64,000 nt of DNA from Candidatus Saccharimonadota bacterium (GCA_017545595.1 JAFWLO010000005.1:22945-86944), one strand, 5' to 3'; shown: positions 42,298 through 50,466, counted from the stretch's first letter. The notes: generated by a model from the sequence alone, not told the origin. A program made the numbers and translations.

Positions 42298-43584
42298 TTA
42301 GGGTTTTAAGCAGCCGATAGGGACGACATAAAGCCCGTCTTCGCGACGATAAGCGACGTTGTTTGCGCCAGTTAGAACCATGTGGAAGGAGGGTTTTTTC
42401 TGGCGAGGGTTGAGTTTTTTCTCGAGGGCGCGCATATTTTCGGCGGATTGTTCGATTTCTTCGGGGCTTCCGCCGAGTTTTATTTCGACGAGACCATAAT
42501 CTCCTCCGTAGAGGTGGATGACGGCATCACATTCGAGACCGCTGGCGTCGTGATAGTGGGAGACTTTCCCGCCGGAAGGTTCGACATAAGCGCGGAGGTC
42601 GCGCATACAGAGGGTTTCGAAGATAAAGCCGAAAGTTTGAAGGTCTTTTAGGAGACCTTCGGGACTGGTTTCTAAGGCGGCGACGGCAATTGAGGGGTCG
42701 ACGAAATAGCGAGTGTCGGAGGTTCTGAGGGCGGATTTCGAGCGGAGATTGGGGTTCCAGGCGGAAATATCGTCGACTACGAAGATTTTTTTGAGGGCGT
42801 TGATGTATTCGGCGATGGTGTTGACGTTCGGGGAGGAGCCTTCGGAGGCGGAAATATCGTTTGCGATTCGGGTCAGAGGAGCTTGTTCGCCTTGGAGACG
42901 GGCGTAGGAGCGCATAATTCGGGAGATATAAGAGGGGTCGCGGCGGATTCCGTCAACACGAGAGAGGTCGGAATTTATGATGCCGTCGAGGTAATCTCGG
43001 GCGACGGCGAGGGAAGCTTCTTTGTCTTTTATTTTTAGGGAGTTTGGGAAGCCTCCTCGGGAAGCAAGATAGGCAAGATCGGGGACAGAGAGGGAACTAA
43101 CACCGCTAATGGGCTTTTTTTCGAAGAGGGATTTTAAGCTGACGGAGCCGTTTGACTCGCCAGATTCGAAAAGAGACATGGTTCTCATGCGAAGCCAGGC
43201 GAAACGACCGGTTCCGGAATGTTGGATTTCGTCGGAATTTGGAGGGGTGGCGGAGCCGGTTAAGATGAAGTTTCCGAAGCTGGATCTTCGGTCGACCTCG
43301 GAGCGGACGGCGTCCCAGAGGCGGGGGATAGTTTGCCATTCGTCGAGAAGACGAGGAGTTTTTCCTTCGAGGAGGGAATTTATCTGGTTAAGGGCGAGGA
43401 GTTTAGAACGGGAGAGCTCGTCTGGGTCGCCGAGGGATAGCTTAGAGCGGGAAAATTGTTCGGCGGTTGTCGTTTTTCCGCACCATTTCGGGCCTTCTAT
43501 AAGAAGAGCGCCGGAGGATTTTAGGCGGGATTTTATGACGGAGTCGATGATTCGGGGGCGATATTCGATTTTTGAATTAGACAT
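42298..43584 (-). CDS. AAA ATPase with DUF4143 domain (copy 2)
   Basis: 428 aa. Walker A EGPKWCGKTTTAEQF (about 30-44), Walker B RLLDEWQ, sensor ILTGSATPP and an arginine-rich segment (RFAWLRMRTMSLFESGES), followed by a helical linker and a C-terminal DUF4143 domain ending DAVIHLYGGDYGLVEIKLGG, a PD-(D/E)xK-like motif. It is a different subfamily from copy 1 (WCGKTTTA type). The start has an AGGAAT Shine-Dalgarno sequence and a leader. It is the nearest gene downstream of the DGR template repeat on the same strand but is not a reverse transcriptase. Confidence 0.88.
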   Translation of the reverse strand: MSNSKIEYRPRIIDSVIKSRLKSSGALLIEGPKWCGKTTTAEQFSRSKLSLGDPDELSRSKLLALNQINSLLEGKTPRLLDEWQTIPRLWDAVRSEVDRRSSFGNFILTGSATPPNSDEIQHSGTGRFAWLRMRTMSLFESGESNGSVSLKSLFEKKPISGVSSLSVPDLAYLASRGGFPNSLKIKDKEASLAVARDYLDGIINSDLSRVDGIRRDPSYISRIMRSYARLQGEQAPLTRIANDISASEGSSPNVNTIAEYINALKKIFVVDDISAWNPNLRSKSALRTSDTRYFVDPSIAVAALETSPEGLLKDLQTFGFIFETLCMRDLRAYVEPSGGKVSHYHDASGLECDAVIHLYGGDYGLVEIKLGGSPEEIEQSAENMRALEKKLNPRQKKPSFHMVLTGANNVAYRREDGLYVVPIGCLKP

Positions 43585-43660
43585 AGGCGATTCCTGTTTA
43601 TGTATTTGATTTTATCATAAATTCTGAGGTTTTTCAAGAGGGTTGTTCAAGGGGCGGGTG

Positions 43661-43752
43661 GTGGATTGTGAGGTTTTTGACTAGTGGATTGTGAGGTTTT
43701 TGACTGGTGAAATGTGTGGGGTTTAACTGGTGGATTGTGAGGGTTTTGACTG
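43661..43752. repeat. Four 23-bp tandem repeats
   Basis: Units begin at 43661, 43684, 43707 and 43730 with consensus gtggattgtgaggttttt plus gactg. The third unit is degenerate. They lie between the DUF4143 gene and the template repeat. Confidence 0.9.
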
Positions 43753-43888
43753 AGGATTTATAAAATAACAGGGGCGTAAAGAAAATCGTGCGTGAGATTT
43801 GAGCGTGAAAAAGAGTGTGCTAGGGGAGCTAAAATATGAAAAATTGAGTACGAAATTATGGTGTATCGATCATAAAGAAACGCTGGGG

Positions 43889-44126
43889 GAGGGGGACAGA
43901 AGCGAAGGGCAAAGAGGAAGCCCTGCTAGCGAGCCACGCAACGGACTGCGAACCCGTTGCCCTTGTTGTTCCCATTCTGAGGATTGAAGTTCGTAGAGTT
44001 GAAGTTCTGGTTGTGAGAGTTCGTGGTAGAGTAAGTATGCGAAGACCAGTAGTTGCCGTTCGAACTCCTATTGTTAAGGCCAGTAGAGTTCCAGTTATAG
44101 TTGCCACTACGAGGAAACGCAAACGG
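43889..44126 (-). repeat. DGR template repeat (TR) with IMH*-like 3' flank
   Basis: Core 43939-44126 (188 bp). Read on the minus strand in the cassette frame it contains 17 AAC/AAT codons (GNYNWNS...NNRSSNGNYW...SHNQNFNSTNFNPQNGNNKGNG), exactly at the positions that vary in the cassettes. All 24 differences in cassette I and all 19 in cassette G are at template adenines. After the core the sequence differs from the variable repeats (tgcgtggctcgc against tgtgtcgctcgg) and keeps a related pyrimidine tract to 43889, as expected for IMH*. It has no start codon or upstream coding domain, so it is a template, not a gene. Confidence 0.95.
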
Positions 44127-44196
44127 AGGAACAAGGCGGACGGTCTGCTGAAGAAACAGCTTACAAAAGATAGTTCCCGTAGGAAATACCCAGATT

Positions 44197-44225
44197 TTTG
44201 AACTCTTGGTTCAAATTGTATTATA
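44197..44225 (-). promoter_or_regulatory. Possible template-RNA promoter and 5' hairpin
   Basis: On the minus strand TATAAT (44220-44225) is followed by a TTGAAC...GTTCAA hairpin (44197-44215), 70 nt before the template repeat. No good -35 or TG extension is seen. This is only a candidate for the start of the template RNA. Confidence 0.35.
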
Positions 44226-44383
44226 AGAACCTTCAGAGTGTGTTTCTGATTTTCTTTGTTCCCGGAAGAAGAATTAGCTATTCGAAAATAGATGTTCCAT
44301 TCCGTGATCGATACATAAGTATTTTAGCGCGGATGAGAGGAAAGTGCAAGAAGTGGAAAGGTTTTCTGATTCATCTCTCTCAT

Positions 44384-44600
44384 ATCGGAGAAAAACAGGC
44401 GAATTTTTCTCGTCGTTCAGGCGGGCTCCCACTCGATCAGCTAATCGCCCTTCGGGCTCTACGCTTACTCGCGGTCGTCCGTGAACTTCTCCAAAAATAC
44501 GTGTTTTTTCTTTATGACACTCAGGAGAATAATCGAGAAAACTTAATATTTACTCAAACATGAGAGAAGTCGCTAAAACCTTTTCCAAAAATTCGTGTTT
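44384..44600 (+). repeat. Interspersed repeat, copy 4
   Basis: It contains the ggagaaaaacaggcgaattt, cgatcagctaatcgccc, ccaaaaatacgtgt and gacactcaggagaa modules in the same order as copy 2, inverted. It starts about 260 bp from the template repeat. Confidence 0.8.
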
Positions 44601-44696
44601 TTCTTTTATGATATTCGAGAGAGAATTAGAAAACCATAATAAAGTCTAAAAAATGTCAAATTTTAAGGCATCAGGGAAAAAATAGGGTAGAGGGGG

Positions 44697-44725
44697 TTGA
44701 CGTGATTTTTGTTATAGAGTAGAAT
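44697..44725 (+). promoter_or_regulatory. Isolated sigma70-like promoter
   Basis: TTGACG (44697-44702), a 17-bp spacer and TAGAAT (44720-44725). Only a 17-codon ORF follows. A transcript would run through repeat copy 5 and could become antisense to cassette I. Confidence 0.5.
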
Positions 44726-44883
44726 AGATGCCGTTGCGTTTATATGCTTGTGCTTTTATTTTTCTTTGTTTTATGGTGTAATATGTAGTAAAAATTTCCG
44801 CGGTGTTATAAAAGTACTCTAAAACAGTAAAAGTGTTCGTTTCTATAAATCTTGTTATTTTTTTGTTTTCTCTCTTCTTCCCC

Positions 44884-45050
44884 TTCATATCGGAGAAAAA
44901 CAGGCGAATTTTTCTCGTCGTTCAGGCGGACTTCCGCTCGATCAGCTAATCGCCCTTCGGGCTCTACGCTTACTCGCGGTCGTCCGTGAACTTCTCCAAA
45001 AATACGTGTTTTTCTTTTATGATATTCAGGGAAAGAAAGCGAGAAAACAA
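44884..45050 (+). repeat. Interspersed repeat, copy 5
   Basis: It has the same modules as copy 4 but stops before the gacactcagg module is complete. It lies about 100 bp from the 3' end of cassette I. Confidence 0.8.
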
Positions 45051-45148
45051 GTAATGGTGGCAATAAGAACGCGTTCTTATTGTTTATTTATCTTTTCTCG
45101 TTTTTTGTTCTTTTCTCTCTTTTTTCTCTTTTTCTCAGGATGCTAAAC

Positions 45149-45512
45149 ATCTGGGGGAGGGGGACAGAAGAAGGCGCGAAGGGGAAGAGCTGCCTACCGA
45201 GCGACACAACGGACTGCGAACCCGTAGCCCTTGACGTCCCCACCCTGAGGATGGAAGAGCGTAGAGAGGAAGCCCTGGCGGTGAGAGGACGCGGTAGAGT
45301 AAGTATGCGAAGACCAGTAGTAGCCGTACGAACTCCTATTGTTAAGGCCAGTAGAGTACCAGTGATAGAGGCCACTACGAGGAAACGCAAACGGTTCGGA
45401 GAGAATACTGGAATCGGCTCTGGTTAAGTTGCTTCCTACATTCATAGAAAGCGTTGAGTCGAAGAGGTTGGAGAAACTGTTGGTGCCGCGACCTGCATAG
45501 GACTTTCGTCGC
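45149..45512 (-). pseudogene. DGR target cassette I with clean variable repeat and IMH
   Basis: On the minus strand, MNVGSNLTRADSSILSEPFAFPRSGLYHWYS...KGYGFAVRCVAR (45445 to 45194). Similarity extends upstream (GTNSFSNLFDSTLS) to about 45512, beyond which the frame is broken. The variable repeat is 45207-45394. All 24 differences from the template are at template adenines. The IMH-like tract (45149-45206) is identical to that of cassette G. A TATAAT box at 45560-45565 could produce an RNA, but the expected CPxGWxLP part of the domain is degraded. A full target protein cannot be made from this copy, although the 83-aa ORF could. Confidence 0.92.
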
Positions 45513-45672
45513 TATGCCGCAGGGGTAAACCAACTACTTACCAGCCGTAGCTTTGTTATATTATAACACTAAAATTGAATATTTGTAATGGATTTTTGGG
45601 CGTTTTATGTTTTGTTAAGGATGTTTATGATTTGTAGAAGAAGCAAACGAGATGAGAAATTGAGAGATATGA

Positions 45673-45678
45673 TATAAT
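45673..45678 (+). promoter_or_regulatory. Extended -10 box of argS
   Basis: TGATATAAT, with the hexamer ending 7 nt before the argS ATG, giving a leaderless mRNA. Confidence 0.75.
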
Positions 45679-45685
45679 TAAAGGA

Positions 45686-47374
45686 ATGGACTATATAAAG
45701 AATCTTTTAAGAGAAGCGATAGGAAATGAACTCGAGATTGAGGTTTCGGAAGCGCCGGAGTTTTCTGGGGCGGATTATGCGACGAACGTCGCGATGAAAC
45801 TTGCGAAGAAAATCGGAAAAAATCCGAGGGAGGTTGCTGAGGAGATTAAGGGTAAGATTCTTGAGAAACACGCGGAGGTAGGAATTGAGGTCGCGGGGCC
45901 GGGATTTTTGAATTTTATACTACCAGATGAATATTTTAAGGAGAATTTACAAAAATTTGGCGGAGAAGAGGCGGTTTTTCTTAAAAATATATCACAGGAC
46001 GCATATTCTCAGAAGACGGTCGTGACGGAGTTTTCTGATCCGAATCCGTTTAAGGTGCTTCATATCGGACATCTTTATACCTCGGTTGTTGGGGAAGCGA
46101 TTTCTAGACTTTATGAATTTTCTGGGGCGAAAGTTATAAGGGCGAATTTTGGAGGGGACGTTGGGCTTCATGTTGCGAAAAATATTTTCGCCGTCAGGAA
46201 ACACAGGGGAGAATTTGAGGAGATTGTTCGGAGGGGCGTCGAGAGGGGGCGAGGGGCGAGAGAAATTGTTGAATTTTTGGGGAAGTGCTATGTCGAGGGG
46301 ACGAGGGCGTATGAGGACAGCGAGGAGGCGAAGGCGGAAATTACGAAGCTGAATAAAGAGATTTTTGAGATTGTTGAGAAAAATATCAGAGAGGGGGAGG
46401 TTGCGGAGATTTATTGGACGGGAAGGAGGGCGAGCTATGAGTATTTTAAGGAATTTTATAAAGAAATAGGGGTGAAGTTTGATAAATTTTATCCAGAGTC
46501 GAGCGTCGCGCAGAGGGGACTTGAGGAAGTAAAAAAACACACTCCGGAGGTTTATCAGGAGAGCGAGGGGGCTGTGGTGTTTAGAGGGGAGGAGTTTGGG
46601 CTTCATACGAGAGTGTTTATCAATAGGGAGGGGCTTCCGACGTATGAGACGAAGGACGTTGGGCTGTTGTTTACGAAATATGAGGATTTTAAGTTTGATG
46701 AGTCGGTCGTCGTGACGGGGAACGAACAGAGTGAGTATATGAAAGTAGTCTTCAAGAGCGTCGAGCAGTATGCGCCGGAGCTTGTCGAGAAGACGAGGCA
46801 TTTGACGCATGGGATGGTGAAGCTTCCTGGGGCGGTTAAGATGTCGAGCAGGAAGGGGAACTTCGTGCGGGCAGTGGATGTTCTCGAGGAAGTGTTTGAG
46901 GCTTCTGGAAGAAATAAGATTGTTGCGCTCGGGGCGATTAAGTATGCGTTTTTGAAATATCGGATTGGAGGGGATATTGAGTTTGATGTCGAGGAGTCGG
47001 TTTCTATGACGGGGAACAGCGGGCCGTATCTTCTCTATTCGGCGGTTAGGGCGGAGAAGATTCTCCGAGGGAGGGAGTTTCACGAGAAATTGAAAATTAG
47101 AGAGGAATGGAAACTGAACCAGTTTGAGAAGAGGATTTTGAAGGCGATTGGGAAGTTTCCGGAGGTTGTCTCAGAGGCGACAAGAGAAAATGCGCCACAT
47201 ATTGTTTGTAATTATTTGTTCGAGACGGCGCAGGAGTTTTCTAGGTTTTATGAGAACTGCGTTGTGAACGGGAGCGAATTTGAGAGCGAGAGGAGGGGGA
47301 TTGTCCGAGCGTTTGAAAGAGTAATGAAGACGGGACTTGGGATTCTCGGAATTGAAGTTCCGGAGGAGATGTAG
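45686..47374 (+). CDS. argS: Arginyl-tRNA synthetase
   Basis: 562 aa. An N-terminal additional domain (about 1-100) is followed by the class I core with HIGH motif PFKVLHIGHLYTSVVGE (about 120-136), the YETKDVGL segment, and KMSSRKGN as the KMSKS motif. The C-terminal DALR anticodon-binding domain begins near 450 (YLLYSAVRAEKIL). It charges tRNA-Arg, including the tRNA-Arg(CCT) at 1.3 kb. Its G-rich codons fit the leading strand of the right half. orn follows after 2 nt and a YjbR-like gene after that, forming a three-gene unit. Confidence 0.96.
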   Translation: MDYIKNLLREAIGNELEIEVSEAPEFSGADYATNVAMKLAKKIGKNPREVAEEIKGKILEKHAEVGIEVAGPGFLNFILPDEYFKENLQKFGGEEAVFLKNISQDAYSQKTVVTEFSDPNPFKVLHIGHLYTSVVGEAISRLYEFSGAKVIRANFGGDVGLHVAKNIFAVRKHRGEFEEIVRRGVERGRGAREIVEFLGKCYVEGTRAYEDSEEAKAEITKLNKEIFEIVEKNIREGEVAEIYWTGRRASYEYFKEFYKEIGVKFDKFYPESSVAQRGLEEVKKHTPEVYQESEGAVVFRGEEFGLHTRVFINREGLPTYETKDVGLLFTKYEDFKFDESVVVTGNEQSEYMKVVFKSVEQYAPELVEKTRHLTHGMVKLPGAVKMSSRKGNFVRAVDVLEEVFEASGRNKIVALGAIKYAFLKYRIGGDIEFDVEESVSMTGNSGPYLLYSAVRAEKILRGREFHEKLKIREEWKLNQFEKRILKAIGKFPEVVSEATRENAPHIVCNYLFETAQEFSRFYENCVVNGSEFESERRGIVRAFERVMKTGLGILGIEVPEEM

Positions 47375-47376
47375 AG

Positions 47377-48012
47377 ATGATTCCGGAAATTATTTCTGCG
47401 GTTAAAAAGGGGAAGACGATTGTCGAGGGGGCGGAGAAAGTTAAGGAAGTTTTTCTTGAGATGAAAGGAGAGGACGAGGAGATGAAAAAAGCGAAACTGC
47501 TTTGGGTTGACCTCGAGATGACGGGGCTTGAGCCGGAGAAAGACAGGATTTTAGAGGTTGCGGCGATTGTGACGGGGTGGAATTTAGAGCCGATGGGGGA
47601 GTATCAGGGGATTGTGAAAGTTGATGAAGAACTAATTAGAGAGAGGATGGTCGGGGAATTTTGGGAGAAAAATAAGGAGTCGAGGGACGGATTGATAAAT
47701 CAGAACAGGGAAGGGAAACCGGTCGAGGAAATCGAAAAGGAGATTTTGGAGTTTCTCGACGGGTTTAAGTTTGAAGAGAAAGTTTTGCTTGCGGGGAATT
47801 CGATTCATCAGGACAGAAAATTTATTGACAGGGAATTGCCGAGGCTATCGGAGAGATTAAACTATCGGATGCTTGACGTGAGCGCGTGGAAAGTGTATTT
47901 CGAGGGGGCGCTTAGGAAGAAATTTGTGAAACCGGAGGCGCATAGGGCGCTTAGCGATATAAAGGGGTCGATTGAGGAACTTAAATTCTATTTAGGGTTT
48001 TTAAGGAAATAG
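47377..48012 (+). CDS. orn: Oligoribonuclease (DEDDh 3'-5' exonuclease)
   Basis: 211 aa. It degrades 2-5-nt RNAs left by other RNases. All DEDDh motifs are present: LLWVDLEMTGL (Exo I), LAGNSIHQDRKFI (Exo II) and HRALSDIKGSIEEL (Exo III with the catalytic His and Asp). The first 36 residues precede the family's usual start. An internal ATG at Met36 (47482) would give the normal N-terminus, but translational coupling to argS supports the first ATG. It sits between argS and the YjbR-like gene. Confidence 0.93.
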   Translation: MIPEIISAVKKGKTIVEGAEKVKEVFLEMKGEDEEMKKAKLLWVDLEMTGLEPEKDRILEVAAIVTGWNLEPMGEYQGIVKVDEELIRERMVGEFWEKNKESRDGLINQNREGKPVEEIEKEILEFLDGFKFEEKVLLAGNSIHQDRKFIDRELPRLSERLNYRMLDVSAWKVYFEGALRKKFVKPEAHRALSDIKGSIEELKFYLGFLRK

Positions 48013-48014
48013 AT

Positions 48015-48422
48015 ATGATGATTGAGATTTCTGAAGTTTCTGGGATTGGGGAGTTTGAGAGGGAAGTGCAGGAGAAAAAGGAAGGGGAGTTTGTCCGGGT
48101 TTCTGAGGATTTTGGGGAATCTTTTGAGGTTTTTGGAGATTCTGAGAGGGCTTCGAGAGATGAGGGGAGTAGAGGAGTTTTCGAGAGGAGGGAAGTTTTT
48201 CGAAGGAAGGGAGGGAAGGTGTTTTTTGTTCGGAACAAAAATACGATTGAAGTCAGGACGGACGAGAAATTGAGGAAATTGCTCACAGAGAAATATGAGA
48301 GCGTGATGGAGAGTAGGTATTTTGGGCGAGGGGGGATTGAGATTGTCTCGAGGGGCGGGCAACTCGAAAAAGAGGAGATTGAGGACCTCGTTAGGCTTTC
48401 GTATAATCTCAGTAAAGCTTAA
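48015..48422 (+). CDS. MmcQ/YjbR-like protein
   Basis: 135 aa. The C-terminal two thirds follow the MmcQ/YjbR (CyaY-like) pattern: KVFFVRNKNTIEVRTDEKLRKLLTEKYESVM, then IEIVSRGGQLEKEEIEDLVRLSYNLS, in which the final SY-L helix is typical. The N-terminus is Glu/Arg-rich. Small proteins of this fold are thought to bind DNA, but the role is not known. It is the last gene of the argS-orn unit. The last codons overlap the 37-bp direct repeat that flanks the next gene. Confidence 0.6.
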   Translation: MMIEISEVSGIGEFEREVQEKKEGEFVRVSEDFGESFEVFGDSERASRDEGSRGVFERREVFRRKGGKVFFVRNKNTIEVRTDEKLRKLLTEKYESVMESRYFGRGGIEIVSRGGQLEKEEIEDLVRLSYNLSKA

Positions 48423-48447
48423 ACAAAGCTACCTTTAGGATAGGGAA
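48411..48447. repeat. 37-bp direct repeat flanking DUF4143 copy 3 (left)
   Basis: agtaaagcttaaacaaagct followed by acctttaggatagggaa. It is identical to 49686-49722 and covers the 3' end of the YjbR-like gene. It contains a small AGCTT...AAGCT hairpin. Confidence 0.9.
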
Positions 48448-49580
48448 TTGTTATTTTGGAGGGTTTCGATGTAGTTCTCGGAATTTATGAGGGAGAAGGA
48501 TTTCGGGGAGTAGGTTTTTTCGAAAGAAGCGGGGAGTTTAGCGGATTTTTTAGGGTTGTATTTTACTTCGAAAGCTCGGAGCTCGCCGTCGGTTCGGACG
48601 AGAAAGTCGATTTCGGCGCCGTCGAAGGTGCGCCAGAAATAAAGCTCGTCTTTAGGGAATTTTTTCTTGAGCTCAGAGGCGATGTAGTTTTCGAAAAGTT
48701 GGCCTGAGTCGGAGCGTAAGGATAGAGGACGGAAGTCGTTTATGAGACCATTGCGGATGCCGTTGTCGTAAAAGTAGATTTTTTGGGAGAATTTTAACTC
48801 GTTTCGGAGGTTTTTACTGAAGGAGGGGAGGCGGAAAATGATGTAGGATTCCTCGAGGAGGGTAATGTATTTGTCGATGGTTTTTCGGTCGAGGTTTACG
48901 AGGCTGGCGAGTTCGGAAGGGTTGACTTGACTGCCTACTTGGAAGGCGAGAGCTTGGAGGATTTTTCGGAGATAATCGGTTTTTATGATGCCGGTTAAAT
49001 TGAGGACGTCTTTATAAAGACTTTCTTCTGTTAGTTCGCGGAGGAGGTCCTTTTTTTGTTCGGAGGTTTCGCTTTCGACGACTGCGGGGTATGAGCCGAA
49101 GAGAAGACGGGTTTCGAGGAGGGATTTTTCTTTAGGGTATTTGTTTTTAGAGACGAGCTCGTTCAAGCTTGGAGGATAGAGCCAGAAGGTGAACTTTCGG
49201 CCCGTCAGAGGTTCGTTGACTTTAGTGAGAAGATCGAAAGAGGAGCTTCCGGTCGCAATGAATTGGATTTTTTCCCCATAATTGTCGTAGAGGATTTTAA
49301 GTTTGAGACCGATGTTTTCGATTTTTTGGGCTTCGTCGATTATGACGGTTTTGTAGCCACGGACGACGTTTCCGAGAGAGACGGCGGAGGGGTCGGAGAG
49401 GAGGTTGTTCGAGAGGGAATCGTCGCCGTTCAGCCAGAGAATGTCGGGGGAGGAATTTGGTTCGCCAAAAAGGGTTTTCAAAAGAGTGGTTTTTCCGACT
49501 TGGCGGGCGCCGAAGATGATTATTACCTTTTTTTCGGGCAATTTTGAGCGGATTGTTTCTTCGAGGTCGCGAGTTATCAT
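48435..49580 (-). CDS. AAA ATPase with DUF4143 domain (copy 3)
   Basis: 381 aa. Walker A FGARQVGKTTLLKTL (about 24-38), Walker B TVIIDEAQ, sensor FIATGSSSFDL, then LTGRKFTFWLYPPSLNEL. The C-terminal DUF4143 domain includes YFYDNGIRNGLINDF and the PD-(D/E)xK-like FDGAEIDFLVRTDGELRAFEVKYN. It is the third member of this family in 16 kb and the most canonical. A TAATAT box lies 6 nt before the ATG. A 37-bp direct repeat bounds the gene on both sides, suggesting that it was inserted as a unit of about 1.2 kb into the argS-mscL interval. Confidence 0.9.
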   Translation of the reverse strand: MITRDLEETIRSKLPEKKVIIIFGARQVGKTTLLKTLFGEPNSSPDILWLNGDDSLSNNLLSDPSAVSLGNVVRGYKTVIIDEAQKIENIGLKLKILYDNYGEKIQFIATGSSSFDLLTKVNEPLTGRKFTFWLYPPSLNELVSKNKYPKEKSLLETRLLFGSYPAVVESETSEQKKDLLRELTEESLYKDVLNLTGIIKTDYLRKILQALAFQVGSQVNPSELASLVNLDRKTIDKYITLLEESYIIFRLPSFSKNLRNELKFSQKIYFYDNGIRNGLINDFRPLSLRSDSGQLFENYIASELKKKFPKDELYFWRTFDGAEIDFLVRTDGELRAFEVKYNPKKSAKLPASFEKTYSPKSFSLINSENYIETLQNNNSLS

Positions 49581-49685
49581 AGGGCTATATTAGCACAAAC
49601 TTAATAAAAAGTCAAGAGAAAATCCCGAAATTAAGCCAAATTCTGGGATTCAAATCCCGAAATTAAGCCTAATTCTAGGATTTTG

Positions 49686-49722
49686 AGTAAAGCTTAAACA
49701 AAGCTACCTTTAGGATAGGGAA
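49686..49722. repeat. 37-bp direct repeat flanking DUF4143 copy 3 (right)
   Basis: Identical to 48411-48447. A third, imperfect and inverted copy lies at about 49804-49838, over the 3' end of mscL. Just before it, two copies of aatcccgaaattaagcc (about 49620 and 49655) form another short repeat. Confidence 0.88.
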
Positions 49723-49754
49723 CCTTAGGCATATTTTTAAAAAAGTTCAGTCAA

Positions 49755-49807
49755 AAAAGTGCAAAAGCCGTTCCGTCCATGAGCGGGCCACGTTTTTGCA
49801 CTTTTAA
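49755..49807 (-). terminator. Long-stem terminator of mscL
   Basis: AAAAGTGCAAAA...TTTTGCACTTTT with an inner GC-rich loop, followed on the minus strand by T6. It lies 25 nt past the mscL stop. Confidence 0.8.
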
Positions 49808-49831
49808 ATTCTAAAGGTAGTTTTGTTTAAG

Positions 49832-50344
49832 CTACTTTTTGGAAGGCTTGGATTGGGCCTTTAAGAGGTCGCGGATTTCTTTAAGAAGAGCGGTTTGGTC
49901 GTCGGCGGATTCTTGGGCTTCTTTCGCGGCTTTTTCGGCCTTTTTATCTTCAACAGGGGCAGGGATGGCGGCCTTTTTAGCGTTGTTTAAGAAGCGGACG
50001 ATAAGGAAAATTACGAAGCCGATGATGAGGAAGTTGATGACGGCTTGGATGAAGTTTCCGTAGTTTATCGTGGCGGGTTCGATCCCTGGGACGTAAGCTG
50101 GGATGGTGATTTTGAGGTTTGTGAAATCGAAACCACCGATAATCATGGAGATGACGGGCATGATGACGTCATTCACGAGAGAAGTGACGATAGAGGTGAA
50201 AGCGCCACCGACGATGATACCGACAGCGAGGTCGACGACGGAGCCTTTGTTGATGAATTCTTTGAATTCTTTAAGGATTTTTGGTTCTTTTTTGGCGAGA
50301 TTTTTAGAAAGTTCACCAGCTTTCTTCGATATATCGTTTTTCAT
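49832..50344 (-). CDS. mscL: Large-conductance mechanosensitive channel
   Basis: 170 aa. The signature KEFKEFINKGSVVDLAVGIIVGGAFTSIVTSLVNDVIMPVI covers TM1. A periplasmic loop follows, then TM2 (FIQAVINFLIIGFVIFLIVRFLN) and a charged C-terminal helical bundle. It opens on membrane tension to release solutes under osmotic downshock. The N-terminus is about 20 residues longer than in E. coli. A TATAAT box 9 nt before the ATG drives it. It has its own terminator and is probably monocistronic. Confidence 0.95.
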   Translation of the reverse strand: MKNDISKKAGELSKNLAKKEPKILKEFKEFINKGSVVDLAVGIIVGGAFTSIVTSLVNDVIMPVISMIIGGFDFTNLKITIPAYVPGIEPATINYGNFIQAVINFLIIGFVIFLIVRFLNNAKKAAIPAPVEDKKAEKAAKEAQESADDQTALLKEIRDLLKAQSKPSKK

Positions 50345-50466
50345 GATGAGTTAATTATAACATGAAGGGCAGGGAAAAGCGAGATTCGAGATTTAAGGAT
50401 TTTTGATGATTTTTAAGGATTTTGGGGATTTTTAGGGGGATTAGAGGGATTTTGAGTTATTTCGAG

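Noticed and set aside
42298..43584. Candidate DGR reverse transcriptase downstream of the template
   Set aside because: It has Walker A/B and DUF4143 motifs and no RT palm motifs.
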